A DNA stretch of 48,940 nt from an uncultured Bacteroidales bacterium (GTDB lineage Bacteria; Bacteroidota; Bacteroidia; Bacteroidales; UBA932): assembly GCA_947167855.1 (NCBI GenBank), contig CAMVJR010000003.1, forward strand, positions 1-48,940, read 5' to 3'. The notes below the pieces were generated by a model. That model ran no database searches. It was not told the DNA's origin and saw nothing but the letters and a program-made list of their open reading frames with translations. The position numbers and the translations under genes were made by a program. Each line of letters begins with the position of its first letter. Positions within the stretch are counted from its first letter, which is position 1. Positions 1 to 8,202 of the stretch are shown here, one piece after another.

Positions 1-33
1 TTTCATTTTTGTTAGTTCTTGATTTTCAGGATG

Positions 34-41
34 CAAATATA
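34..41 (-). promoter_or_regulatory. -7 element of a gene starting at the window edge
   Basis: The minus strand reads TATATTTG, matching the Bacteroidota -7 consensus TAnnTTTG. An ATG AAA follows at positions 6 to 1, so a new minus-strand gene beginning Met-Lys probably leaves the window here. No clear -33 TTTG is visible at 19-nt spacing because the rpsC terminator occupies that place. The start Met-Lys is not what I would expect for rplP, the usual next gene of the S10 operon. Confidence 0.4.
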
Positions 42-43
42 AG

Positions 44-72
44 AAAAAGCGGCCATTTTGTGACCGCTTTTT
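44..72 (-). terminator. Intrinsic terminator after rpsC
   Basis: A perfect 9-bp stem AAAAAGCGG / CCGCTTTTT encloses an 11-nt loop. Because the arms end in A and T runs the hairpin can act in both directions. It lies about 20 nt after the rpsC stop codon and closes the ribosomal-protein block. Confidence 0.75.
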
Positions 73-91
73 CAAAAATCTCAGTGTAAGC

Positions 92-868
92 TTAGCGACG
101 CTCTCCGCGACCGCCTTCGCGGCTACCCTCGCGACGGCCACCGCGGCCACCACGACCACCGCGCTCACTACGACCGCCTTCACGACGACCGGTGCCGGGA
201 GCGGCAGCGTTGGCTGCGAAACCAGCGTTGGGGGAGAGATCCTGCTTGCCGTACTTTTCGCCGTTGCAGATCCACACCTTGATACCCATGGTACCCATCT
301 GGGTGTGAGCTACTGCAAGCGCGTAGTCGATATCGGCACGGAAGGTGTGCAGCGGAGTGCGGCCTTCCTTGAACATCTCGGAGCGGGCGATTTCGGCGCC
401 GCCTACACGGCCGCTGATCTGGACCTTGATGCCCTCGGCACCTACGCGCATGGCGGTGGCGATGGCCATCTTGATGGCGCGGCGATAGCTCACGCGGCCT
501 TCGATCTGGCGGGCGATGGAATCGGCCACGATGGTGGCGTCAACCTCGGGGCGCTTTACCTCGAAGATGTTGATCTGAACATCCTTCTTGGTCACCTTCT
601 TGAGTTCTTCCTTGAGCTTGTCAACTTCCTGACCACCCTTTCCGATGATCACACCCGGACGGGCGGCGTGGATGGTGACGGTGATGAGCTTCAGGGTACG
701 CTCAATGATGATGCGGGAGAGGCTGGCCTTGGCCAGACGGCTGCCCAGGTATTTGCGGATCTCGTAGTCTTCGGCGATCTTTTCGGCGTAGTTGCCGCCT
801 ACCCAGTTGGAGTCCCAACCACGGGTGATACCGATACGGTTGCTGATAGGATTAGTTTTCTGACCCAT
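92..868 (-). CDS. rpsC: 30S ribosomal protein S3
   Basis: S3 sits at the mRNA entry site of the small subunit. The 258-aa product begins [20 protein letters not shown] and has the KH domain signature [17 protein letters not shown] around residues 74-90. The C-terminal S3 domain follows ([14 protein letters not shown], then [13 protein letters not shown]). The last 40 residues form a very Arg/Gly-rich tail ([13 protein letters not shown]), longer and more repetitive than the short tail of E. coli S3. The gene is the last of a seven-gene block and starts 3 nt after the rplV stop. A terminator follows, and rplP, which normally comes next in Bacteroidota, is not there. Confidence 0.98.
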   Translation of the reverse strand: MGQKTNPISNRIGITRGWDSNWVGGNYAEKIAEDYEIRKYLGSRLAKASLSRIIIERTLKLITVTIHAARPGVIIGKGGQEVDKLKEELKKVTKKDVQINIFEVKRPEVDATIVADSIARQIEGRVSYRRAIKMAIATAMRVGAEGIKVQISGRVGGAEIARSEMFKEGRTPLHTFRADIDYALAVAHTQMGTMGIKVWICNGEKYGKQDLSPNAGFAANAAAPGTGRREGGRSERGGRGGRGGRREGSREGGRGERR

Positions 869-871
869 AGT

Positions 872-1285
872 TTATTCCTCCACTGCTTTTTTGGTGTCCA
901 GGATAATGGTAACGTGATTGGAACGCTTGCGGATGCGACCGGCGCGGCCCTGCGGGCAGGGACGGATGCGCTTGAGGGTGCGTCCTTCGTCTACCATGAT
1001 GGTTTTGACAATCACGTTGCCTGCTTCCAGCTGGCTGGTCTGCTCCGGGTTCTTGGCTTCCCAGTTGGCGATAGCGCTCTTGAGAAGTTTCTCCAGGTAA
1101 GCGGAAGCGTCACGCTTGGAATAGTGCAGGAGATCCAGGGCGTGGTTAACTTCAACGCCACGGACAGTATCTGCTACCAGACGCATCTTCTGCGGGGAGG
1201 TAGGAACATCGTTAAGTTTAGCGATAGCGGTCTGCTTCTTGGTCTCTTTCAGGCGCTCGGCCATCAGTCTTTTTCTCTTTCCCAT
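872..1285 (-). CDS. rplV: 50S ribosomal protein L22
   Basis: L22 lines the peptide exit tunnel and binds 23S rRNA. The 137-aa protein carries the family core: [18 protein letters not shown] near residues 29-46, then [10 protein letters not shown], and the C-terminal beta-hairpin [19 protein letters not shown] that reaches into the tunnel. A basic N-terminal extension of about 20 residues precedes the core. It lies between rpsS and rpsC in the normal S10-operon order with very short spacers, so it is almost certainly co-transcribed with them. Confidence 0.97.
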   Translation of the reverse strand: MGKRKRLMAERLKETKKQTAIAKLNDVPTSPQKMRLVADTVRGVEVNHALDLLHYSKRDASAYLEKLLKSAIANWEAKNPEQTSQLEAGNVIVKTIMVDEGRTLKRIRPCPQGRAGRIRKRSNHVTIILDTKKAVEE

Positions 1286-1304
1286 AATGTCAATCCTTTA
1301 AACA

Positions 1305-1577
1305 TTATTTCTTATTGTTGCCTGCGTGGCCGCGGAAAGTGCGGGTGGGAGCAAATTCGCCCAGCTTGTGACCGACCATGTTCTCCGTTACGTACACCGG
1401 AATAAACTTATTGCCGTTGTGGACTGCGATGGTGTGGCCGACAAAGTCAGGGGAAATCATGCTGGCACGGGACCAAGTCTTGACAACCTCTTTCTTCTTG
1501 CTACCGTCATTCATAGCAAGAATTCTGTTCTCCAGGGCTTCCTGGATGTACGGTCCTTTTTTAAGTGAACGACTCAT
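1305..1577 (-). CDS. rpsS: 30S ribosomal protein S19
   Basis: S19 is a head protein of the small subunit that contacts the A-site region with S13. The product is 90 aa, normal for the family, and starts [19 protein letters not shown]. It contains the typical [21 protein letters not shown] stretch and ends with [18 protein letters not shown]. The start is an ATG at 1577, 19 nt after the rplB stop. Order and direction match the canonical rplB-rpsS-rplV segment. Confidence 0.98.
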   Translation of the reverse strand: MSRSLKKGPYIQEALENRILAMNDGSKKKEVVKTWSRASMISPDFVGHTIAVHNGNKFIPVYVTENMVGHKLGEFAPTRTFRGHAGNNKK

Positions 1578-1596
1578 AATCTGTTAGTTTATTCCG

Positions 1597-2421
1597 TTAT
1601 TTCTTACGTCTTTCAATGATGAACTTGTTGGACACGGCCTTCGGGTTGCGGGTCTTGTAGCCCTTTGCAGGCAGACCCTTACGGGAACGAGGGTGTCCAC
1701 CGGAGGCGCGGCCTTCACCACCACCCATCGGGTGATCGTGGGGGTTCATCACAACACCACGGTTGTGAGGACGCTTGCCCTGATGACGGGTACGTCCGGC
1801 CTTACCGTCGGATTCCAGATTATGGTCCGGGTTGGAAACGGTACCTACAGTAGCGCGGCAGGCCACGGGAACCATGCGGGTCTCACCGGAAGGGAGACGA
1901 AGGATGGCGTAGTTGCCTTCGCGGGCGGCGAGCTGGGCGTAAGTGCCGGCGGAGCGGGCCATAGCGGCGCCCTGACCGGGACGGAGCTCGATAGCGTGTA
2001 CGAGGGTACCAACGGGAATGTTGGCGAGAGGGAGGCAGTTACCCAGATCCGGGGAAGCGGTAGCACCACTCTCCACCACCTGACCTACCTGGAGGCCGTT
2101 GGGGGCGATGATGTAGCTCTTCTTGCCGTCTTCGTACTCGATGAGGGCGATACGGGCGCTGCGGTTGGGATCGTACTCGATGGTGAGCACGGTGGCCTTG
2201 AACTCGTCGCGGTTGCGGACAAAGTCCACAAGGCGGTACATTCTCTTGTGTCCGCCTCCACGATAACGAACGGTCATCTGACCGGTGTTGTTACGACCAC
2301 CCGAGCTTTTCAGGGGTTCCAGAAGCGGTTTGTAGGGCTTCTTTGCGGTAATTTCCTCAAAGGAGCTGATAGCTTTGTTGCGCTGACCGGGAGTTACCGG
2401 CTTGTACTTTTTAATAGCCAT
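1597..2421 (-). CDS. rplB: 50S ribosomal protein L2
   Basis: L2 binds 23S rRNA next to the peptidyl-transferase centre and is needed for subunit joining. The 274-aa protein is of standard length. The OB-fold part contains [20 protein letters not shown] and [14 protein letters not shown]. The C-terminal part contains the highly conserved loop [16 protein letters not shown], including the His important for peptidyl transfer. It ends [14 protein letters not shown]. It is the fourth gene of the block, between rplW and rpsS. Confidence 0.98.
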   Translation of the reverse strand: MAIKKYKPVTPGQRNKAISSFEEITAKKPYKPLLEPLKSSGGRNNTGQMTVRYRGGGHKRMYRLVDFVRNRDEFKATVLTIEYDPNRSARIALIEYEDGKKSYIIAPNGLQVGQVVESGATASPDLGNCLPLANIPVGTLVHAIELRPGQGAAMARSAGTYAQLAAREGNYAILRLPSGETRMVPVACRATVGTVSNPDHNLESDGKAGRTRHQGKRPHNRGVVMNPHDHPMGGGEGRASGGHPRSRKGLPAKGYKTRNPKAVSNKFIIERRKK

Positions 2422-2438
2422 AATTCAATCTCCTTTTA

Positions 2439-2729
2439 TTAGATATTATCGTAGAAGTTAATCTTGTCTTCACCTGCGAGGGTCACATAGGCCTTCTTGA
2501 AGTGATTCATACGACCGCGCAGAAGGCCGGCCTTGGTGTAGCGCTGTTTGCGCTTGCCATGGTAGTTGAGGGTGTTCACGTCTGCGACGGAAACGCCGTA
2601 CATCTGCTCCACGGCGGCCTTGATCTGAAGCTTATTGGCCTTGCGGTCCACGATGAAACCGTAACGGTTGAGCTTTTCGCCCTCAGCCGTCATTTTCTCG
2701 GTTACGATTGGCTTAATTAAAATACCCAT
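2439..2729 (-). CDS. rplW: 50S ribosomal protein L23
   Basis: L23 lies at the exit of the peptide tunnel and is a docking site for trigger factor and SRP. The 96-aa protein starts MGILIKPIVTEKMTAEGEK and contains the family signature NKLQIKAAVEQMYGVSVADVNTL. It reads through a basic loop (GKRKQRYTKAGLLRGR) to a short C-terminus. It sits between rplD and rplB, as in the canonical operon, with spacers of 13 and 17 nt. Confidence 0.97.
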   Translation of the reverse strand: MGILIKPIVTEKMTAEGEKLNRYGFIVDRKANKLQIKAAVEQMYGVSVADVNTLNYHGKRKQRYTKAGLLRGRMNHFKKAYVTLAGEDKINFYDNI

Positions 2730-2742
2730 TTTTCTTTCTCCT

Positions 2743-3369
2743 TTACTTTACTCTTGCTGCGAGGATGTCCTGCACGCCGTCCACAAGCACCAGAGAATGG
2801 GCATTCATGATAGCGTAGGTATTGATCTCGTCAACGGTGATCACCTGCACCTCGGGCAGGTTACGGGATGACAGGAAAATATTGTTGGAGTTCTCCGGGA
2901 GGACGAAGAGAACCTTGCGGTCTCCGGCCTTGATGTTGGAGAGGATGTTCTTGAACTCCTTGGTCTTGGGGGCGTCCATGGCGAAGGGCTCTACGAGCAC
3001 GATCTTGCCTTCGGCTGCCTTGTAAGAGAGGGCGCTCAGGCGGGCCAGCTGCTTGACCTTCTTGTTGAGCTTGAAGCTGTAGTCGCGCGGCTTGGGGCCG
3101 AACACATTACCACCACCTACGAAGATACCGGCCTTCAGGGAACCGTGACGGGCACCGCCGCCGCCCTTCTGGCGACCGAGTTTCTTGGTGGAATAGGCAA
3201 CCTCGCTGCGATCCTTGGTCTTGGCAGTGCCCTGACGCTGGGCGGCGAGATAATTGAGGACGTCCAGATAGATGACGTGGTCGTTGGGCTGTACGCCGAA
3301 CACCTTCTCGTCCAGGACTACCTTCTTTCCGGATTCAGTTCCGTCAATCTTATATACAGAAAGTTCCAT
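2743..3369 (-). CDS. rplD: 50S ribosomal protein L4
   Basis: L4 is a tunnel-lining protein and, in E. coli, the autogenous repressor of the S10 operon. The 208-aa protein has the expected long basic loop, KLGRQKGGGGARHGSLKAG (residues about 68-86), then the globular C-terminal part (SALSYKAAEGKIVLVEPF and INTYAIMNAHSLVLVDGV). Only 3 nt separate it from rplC. If L4 autoregulation exists here it would have to act on the roughly 70-nt leader before rplC, but I saw no convincing L4-binding structure there. Confidence 0.98.
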   Translation of the reverse strand: MELSVYKIDGTESGKKVVLDEKVFGVQPNDHVIYLDVLNYLAAQRQGTAKTKDRSEVAYSTKKLGRQKGGGGARHGSLKAGIFVGGGNVFGPKPRDYSFKLNKKVKQLARLSALSYKAAEGKIVLVEPFAMDAPKTKEFKNILSNIKAGDRKVLFVLPENSNNIFLSSRNLPEVQVITVDEINTYAIMNAHSLVLVDGVQDILAARVK

Positions 3370-3372
3370 AGC

Positions 3373-3999
3373 TTAAGCCTCCAGAATAATGTAAGAACCT
3401 TTGGCTCCGGGGACGGAACCCTTGATAACGAGCAGATTGTTCTCAGGAATCACCTTAAGAACTTCCAGGTTGAATACCTTCACACGTTCGTTGCCCATGT
3501 GACCGGCCATACGCATTCCGGGGAATACGCGGCTAGGCCAAGAGCTAGCGCCCATGGAACCGGGGTGACGAAGGCGGTTGTGCTGACCGTGGGTCTGACC
3601 ACCTACACCGGCGAATCCGTGACGCTTCACGACGCCCTGGAAACCTTTACCTTTAGAAGTACCGACCACATCAACGAATTTGACATCCTCAGTGAAGACA
3701 TCGGCCACGGTGATGGTGTCTCCGAGCTTGAGCTCTCCGGCGAAGTCTGCCTCGAATTCTACGAGTTTCTTCTTGGGAGTAGTTCCAGCCTTTTCGAAAT
3801 GGCCCTTCAGAGCCTTGCTGGTGCGCTTCTCTTTCTTTTCGTCATAGGCAAGCTGCACGGCGGAGTAACCGTCGGTTTCTACAGTGCGAACCTGCGTGAC
3901 AACACACGGACCAGCCTCAACGACAGTGCACGGGATATTCTTCCCGTCGGCACCGAAGACGGAAATCATTCCGACTTTCTTTCCAATTAAACCAGGCAT
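3373..3999 (-). CDS. rplC: 50S ribosomal protein L3
   Basis: L3 is an early-assembly protein of the large subunit whose loop reaches the peptidyl-transferase centre. The 208-aa product starts [19 protein letters not shown] and contains the conserved central loop [20 protein letters not shown] plus the [21 protein letters not shown] segment. It is the first gene of the block. In most Bacteroidota rpsJ (S10) precedes rplC, but here the upstream DNA holds two promoters and a divergent TonB-receptor gene instead. The ATG at 3999 is the only good start. Confidence 0.98.
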   Translation of the reverse strand: MPGLIGKKVGMISVFGADGKNIPCTVVEAGPCVVTQVRTVETDGYSAVQLAYDEKKEKRTSKALKGHFEKAGTTPKKKLVEFEADFAGELKLGDTITVADVFTEDVKFVDVVGTSKGKGFQGVVKRHGFAGVGGQTHGQHNRLRHPGSMGASSWPSRVFPGMRMAGHMGNERVKVFNLEVLKVIPENNLLVIKGSVPGAKGSYIILEA

Positions 4000-4072
4000 T
4001 GGTGTTTGTTAATTAATTGTTACTTAATGTTTTAACACGCATTGGAGGCCACGTGGGCACAATTGCGGACCG

Positions 4073-4103
4073 CAAAGATACGACTAAAATCCTGATTTTC
4101 AAA
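4073..4103 (-). promoter_or_regulatory. Promoter of the rplC ribosomal-protein operon
   Basis: The minus strand shows TTTG, a spacer of exactly 19 nt, then TATCTTTG. This is a perfect match to the Bacteroides housekeeping promoter (-33 TTTG, -7 TAnnTTTG). Transcription should begin a few bases later, giving a leader of about 65-70 nt before rplC. That is long compared with the other promoters in this window. Confidence 0.85.
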
Positions 4104-4182
4104 AAATTTTCAACAGTTTTATCAACAACTTCGGGAGATTTCCTAACTTTGTACTCCGGAGCAGAATACCAACATGTAGGTA

Positions 4183-4213
4183 TTTCCCAAAGGCGCGGAA
4201 ACCCGTATCTTTG
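4183..4213 (+). promoter_or_regulatory. Promoter of the TonB-receptor operon
   Basis: TTTC, a 19-nt spacer and TATCTTTG form a near-consensus Bacteroidota promoter with one mismatch in the -33 element. The -7 box ends only 15 nt before the ATG at 4229, so the leader is about 10 nt. The TTG start of the six-frame ORF at 4211 lies inside this -7 box and cannot be the real start. A second TAACTTTG at 4144-4151 is a possible alternative but has no clear -33. Confidence 0.75.
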
Positions 4214-4228
4214 CAGCCCGAATCACCT

Positions 4229-7012
4229 ATGAAAAAACTAGCATCACTTCTTCTTCTGGTCTTCCTGGCCCTTCCCGCCCTGGCCGCTCCGGTCCGGGTG
4301 ACGGGTACGGTGGTGGAAGCCGGCAGTAAAGACCCCGTGATTGGCGCCGTGGTCCGCCTGGACGAGAACTACCTCTGGGCCGTCACCGGAGAGGACGGTT
4401 CGTTCACCCTGAGCGGTGTACAGCCGGGCCGATACCAACTAGAGGTCTCCTGCCTGGGCTATGTGACCTATCGCAAAAGCCTGGACATCCATAATAATAT
4501 AGAGGGTCTCACCCTTGAGCTGTCCCTGAATTCCCTGGCCCTGCAGGAGGTGGTGGTCACCGCCGAAACCGCCAAGGACAACCTCAACACCACCCAGACC
4601 ATTGGCCGGACGGCCCTGGACCACCTCCAGATGAACAGCATGGGCGGCATCGCGGCCCTGCTGCCTGGCGGAAAGACCCTGAACCCGGACCTGACCACCG
4701 ACAATGCCTTCTCCCTGCGCTCCGGCGGCTCCGCCGTGGGCAACGCCGCCTTTGCCACGGCCGTGGAAATCAACGGCGTAAGAATGGGAGACAACGCCAG
4801 CTTTGGCAGCATGGCCGGCATTGGCACCCGCAGCCTTTCGGTAGAGAACATCGAGTCCGTGGAAGTCATCACCGGCGTCCCGTCGGCCGAATACGGAGAC
4901 CTGGGCAGCGGCCTGGTAAAGGTCAACACCAAGAAGGGCCGTTCGCCGCTCAACATTGTCCTGTCGGCCAACCCCCGCACCTACGAGGTATCTGTCTCCA
5001 AGGGCTTCGAGCTGGGGAAAGGCGTCATGAACGTAGGGGCCGAATGGGCCCGCGCCACCAGCAAGCTCACCTCCCCCTACACCTCCTACACCCGCCGGGG
5101 CTTCACCCTGGATTACACCCGCACCTTCGGCCGTCAGCTGCGGCTGGAAGCCGGCATCAACGGCAACATCGGCGGCATGAACTCCTCCTCGGACCCCGAC
5201 GCCTTCTCCAACGAATTCACCAAGGAGCGGGACAACCTCCTGACCCCGCACTTCAAGCTGGTGTGGCTCCTCAACCGCAGCTGGGTTACCAACCTGGAGC
5301 TCAAAGGCAGTATCTACTACCACGACCAGCGCACCCATTACCATAAATACAATTCCTACGGATCGGCCCAGCCTGCCGTGCACGCGGAGGCCAAGGGTTA
5401 CTGGATGGCCCAGGCCCTTCCCTTCACGTTCTACTCGGACCTCATTGACGACTCCCGCGAACTGGACTATGCCCTCTCCTTCAAATACGACTGGCTGCAC
5501 TACTGGGGCCCTGTGAAGAACATCCTCAAGGCCGGCCTGCAATGGAAGGCCGATGGCAACGTGGGCCGGGGAGAATGGTATGAAGACCCTGACCTGGCAC
5601 CGTCCGGTTATCGGCCCAGACCTTATACCGACTATCCCTACATGCATACGCTGGCCGGTTATCTGGAAGACAACGTCACCATTCCGGTGGGCCGCACCAG
5701 CCTGGACCTGATGGCCGGCCTCCGCGTGGAGGACGTGTTCATCCAGGGAACGCAGTACAAGAACCTCCGCATCTTCTCGCCGCGCCTGAACGCCCGCTGG
5801 AAGCTGAGCGAGGTGGTTTCCCTGCGCGGCGGCTGGGGCATTGCCGGCAAGCTGCCCTCCTTCTACATCCTGTACCCCCGCCAGGAGTACCGGGATATCC
5901 AGACTCTGGGCTTCTCGCACGGAGATTCCGCCTCCTATGTCTATTACACCATGCCCTACCGGACGGTCTACAACCCGGACCTCCGCTGGCAGCGCAACAT
6001 CAACTCGGAGATTGGGGCCGATGTCTCCATAAAGGGCTTCAAGCTGTCGCTGGTGGCCTTTTCCAACCTGACCAAGGATCCCTATCAGCTGGGAACCGTA
6101 TATGAGCCGTTCTCTTACAACGTGGTGGGCCTTCCCTCCGGTTATACCATGCCGGAGAACCCCAACGTGGTGCTGGACAACCAGACCGGAGACATCTATT
6201 TCCAGGATGTGGACGGCTACTATGTCCCCGGAGAGCACAAGGTCACGGACCGCAGTTTCGCCGCTTCGCGCCGGCAGGATAACGGGGCCGATGTGCACCG
6301 CTACGGCGTGGAGCTCACGGTGGACTTCCCGCAGATCAAGCCGCTGTTCACGCAGTTGCGCCTGGATGCCGCCTGGAACCACACCCAGTATCACTCGGAC
6401 ATCCCCGCCTATTACTACCAGGTGGGCTGGTCGCACACCTCCCTGCCCAACCGCTCCTACCAGTATGTGGGCATCTATCCCGGCGGCACCAACGTGTATA
6501 ACGGCCGCATCACGGACAACCTGGACGCCAACCTCACCTCCATCACGCATTTCCCGCGCGCACGCATGATTATTACGGTACGGCTGGAGGCAGCCCTGCT
6601 GCGCAACTCCCGCTACACCTCGGACCGCGCCTTCCGCGTGGGCGAGGCTTCCAACGTGCCCCAGGAAGGAAGCATCTACGACGGAAATTCCTATACCGCC
6701 ATCTATCCTTCGGCCTATATGGACCTGGACGGCAACGTGCATCCCTGGACGGAGGAATCGGCCCAGAATCCGGAACTGTCGCGCCTGGTGCTGCGCTCCG
6801 TGAATATCTATACCTTTGCCCCGGACGGCTACGATCCCTATTTCAGCGCCAACTTCAGCGTGACCAAGGAAATCGGGGACCACGCCTCCGTGTCGTTCTT
6901 TGCCAACAACTTCACCAATGCCCGGAAGTTTGTTACCAGCCGCGCTACGGGCGTAAGTGCCATCTTTACCCCTAACTTTTATTACGGAATCACATGCAGA
7001 ATAAAGTTTTAA
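4229..7012 (+). CDS. TonB-dependent receptor with carboxypeptidase-regulatory-like domain
   Basis: Outer-membrane active transporter energised by TonB; the cargo is unknown. The 927-aa protein, counted from the ATG at 4229 rather than the TTG at 4211, has a signal peptide (MKKLASLLLLVFLALPALAA). A CarboxypepD_reg-like beta-sandwich follows at about residues 23-105 (VTGTVVEAGSKDPVIGAVV). A plug domain comes next, starting near LQEVVVTAETAKDNL and containing VPSAEYGDLGSGLVKVNTK. The rest is a beta-barrel ending in an aromatic residue (YYGITCRIKF). I see no obvious SusC-type TonB box, and no SusD-like partner follows. It is the first gene of a five-gene cluster and overlaps the next gene by 19 nt, which implies coupled expression with a lipoprotein that may act as its surface partner. 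Confidence 0.92.
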   Translation: MKKLASLLLLVFLALPALAAPVRVTGTVVEAGSKDPVIGAVVRLDENYLWAVTGEDGSFTLSGVQPGRYQLEVSCLGYVTYRKSLDIHNNIEGLTLELSLNSLALQEVVVTAETAKDNLNTTQTIGRTALDHLQMNSMGGIAALLPGGKTLNPDLTTDNAFSLRSGGSAVGNAAFATAVEINGVRMGDNASFGSMAGIGTRSLSVENIESVEVITGVPSAEYGDLGSGLVKVNTKKGRSPLNIVLSANPRTYEVSVSKGFELGKGVMNVGAEWARATSKLTSPYTSYTRRGFTLDYTRTFGRQLRLEAGINGNIGGMNSSSDPDAFSNEFTKERDNLLTPHFKLVWLLNRSWVTNLELKGSIYYHDQRTHYHKYNSYGSAQPAVHAEAKGYWMAQALPFTFYSDLIDDSRELDYALSFKYDWLHYWGPVKNILKAGLQWKADGNVGRGEWYEDPDLAPSGYRPRPYTDYPYMHTLAGYLEDNVTIPVGRTSLDLMAGLRVEDVFIQGTQYKNLRIFSPRLNARWKLSEVVSLRGGWGIAGKLPSFYILYPRQEYRDIQTLGFSHGDSASYVYYTMPYRTVYNPDLRWQRNINSEIGADVSIKGFKLSLVAFSNLTKDPYQLGTVYEPFSYNVVGLPSGYTMPENPNVVLDNQTGDIYFQDVDGYYVPGEHKVTDRSFAASRRQDNGADVHRYGVELTVDFPQIKPLFTQLRLDAAWNHTQYHSDIPAYYYQVGWSHTSLPNRSYQYVGIYPGGTNVYNGRITDNLDANLTSITHFPRARMIITVRLEAALLRNSRYTSDRAFRVGEASNVPQEGSIYDGNSYTAIYPSAYMDLDGNVHPWTEESAQNPELSRLVLRSVNIYTFAPDGYDPYFSANFSVTKEIGDHASVSFFANNFTNARKFVTSRATGVSAIFTPNFYYGITCRIKF

Positions 7013-8202
7013 GCCTGTTAGCCGCCCTGACCGTGCTCCTGACAGGATGCATGAACCTGGGCACCCCGTACGAAGGCGACGTACACCTCATAACCATCCG
7101 CGCCGTATTCCCCGAGGGCTATGAGCTCCATGCCGGGGCCGGCGTTACCATAACGGGCCTTTCCAACAGCTCGGCCTACACCGCGGCCCTGGGAACGGAC
7201 AACAAGGTTTCCTTCAACGTAGCCAACGGCCTGTACAGCATCTCCATTCAGGGTCGCAACGGCAATCACCTCTTCAACGGCCGGTTGGACAAGGTGGTGG
7301 TATCCGGCGAGGACGTGACGGTAGACGTAAACCTGTTCCATTCCATTGCCGGGAAAATGGTGATCAAGGAACTCTATTGCGGCGGCTGTCCCAAACTGCC
7401 CGAGGAAGGAACCTACCAGAGCGACCAATACGTCATTGTACACAACAACGACTCCAATACCGCCTACCTGGACGGCCTTTGCCTGGGCACGCTCTCGCCC
7501 TATAACAGCAACACCGCCAACCCCTGGATCGACGCCCTGGGCAACCTGCCGGACTTTGCCCCGGTGATCCAGGCCATCTGGAGAATCGGCGGAACCGGCA
7601 CCTCCTTCCCGCTGGAACCCGGAGCCGACGCCGTGATCTGCCTGCGGGGCGCCATCGACCACGCCGCCCAGTATCCCCTGTCGGTGAACCTGAACCAGCC
7701 CGGATACTTTGTGTGCTACAATCCCGTGTATTTCCCCAACCCCACTTACCATCCGGCTCCCGGGGACAAGATTACGGAAGACCATTACCTGGAAGTGGTC
7801 ATCAAGACCGGCCAGGCCAACGCCTATACCCTCTCCATCAATTCCCCCACCCTGATCCTCTTCCGACCGGAAGACGGAACCGACATCCACGACTTTGTGG
7901 CCCAGCCCGATCACCTGGTCCAGGTACCCGGCAGCGCCATCGACCGCGTGGTCACCATCCCGCTGGACTGGATCATTGACGGCGTGGAGGTTTTCAACGG
8001 CAGCTCCTCCAACAACCGCAAGCGCCTGCATTCCAAGATAGACGCCGGATCCGTTTCCCTGAGCGAAACCTTCAAGGGCCGTACCCTGATGCGTCTTACG
8101 AACGCCCAGGCCACGCAGGAAATGGGGTTTGAGGTGCTGATGGACACTAACAATTCAACTTTGGATTTCTATGAACGCGAAGAACAGTCTCTCCATAAGT
8201 AG
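6994..8202 (+). CDS. DUF4876-like lipoprotein, probable receptor partner
   Basis: This 402-aa protein begins with a lipoprotein signal peptide with lipobox LLTGC (Cys19), followed by a short spacer. The first domain, about residues 28-120, looks like a carboxypeptidase-regulatory or Ig-like beta-sandwich (LITIRAVFPEGYEL, then VNGLYSISIQG). The second part begins VIKELYCGGCPK and contains DQYVIVHNNDSNTAYLDGL, resembling a lamin-tail-like beta fold. I assign it to the DUF4876 type from memory of proteins found beside TonB receptors; the biochemical role is unknown. The start codon lies inside the receptor gene (19-nt overlap), and its own end overlaps the next gene by 32 nt. Surface display on the outer leaflet is inferred. 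Confidence 0.68.
   Translation: MQNKVLSLLAALTVLLTGCMNLGTPYEGDVHLITIRAVFPEGYELHAGAGVTITGLSNSSAYTAALGTDNKVSFNVANGLYSISIQGRNGNHLFNGRLDKVVVSGEDVTVDVNLFHSIAGKMVIKELYCGGCPKLPEEGTYQSDQYVIVHNNDSNTAYLDGLCLGTLSPYNSNTANPWIDALGNLPDFAPVIQAIWRIGGTGTSFPLEPGADAVICLRGAIDHAAQYPLSVNLNQPGYFVCYNPVYFPNPTYHPAPGDKITEDHYLEVVIKTGQANAYTLSINSPTLILFRPEDGTDIHDFVAQPDHLVQVPGSAIDRVVTIPLDWIIDGVEVFNGSSSNNRKRLHSKIDAGSVSLSETFKGRTLMRLTNAQATQEMGFEVLMDTNNSTLDFYEREEQSLHK

Noticed and set aside
305-1405. 366-aa plus-strand ORF over rpsC/rplV
   Set aside because: Antisense to two certain ribosomal-protein genes.
4017-4232. 71-aa ORF in the gap upstream of the receptor gene
   Set aside because: It covers both promoters, has no plausible protein features and is not rpsJ.
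4439-6883. 814-aa minus-strand ORF inside the TonB-receptor gene
   Set aside because: It is a shadow frame created by high GC and codon bias. It is rich in Gly/Val/His/Arg with no domain, and the plus-strand receptor is unmistakable.
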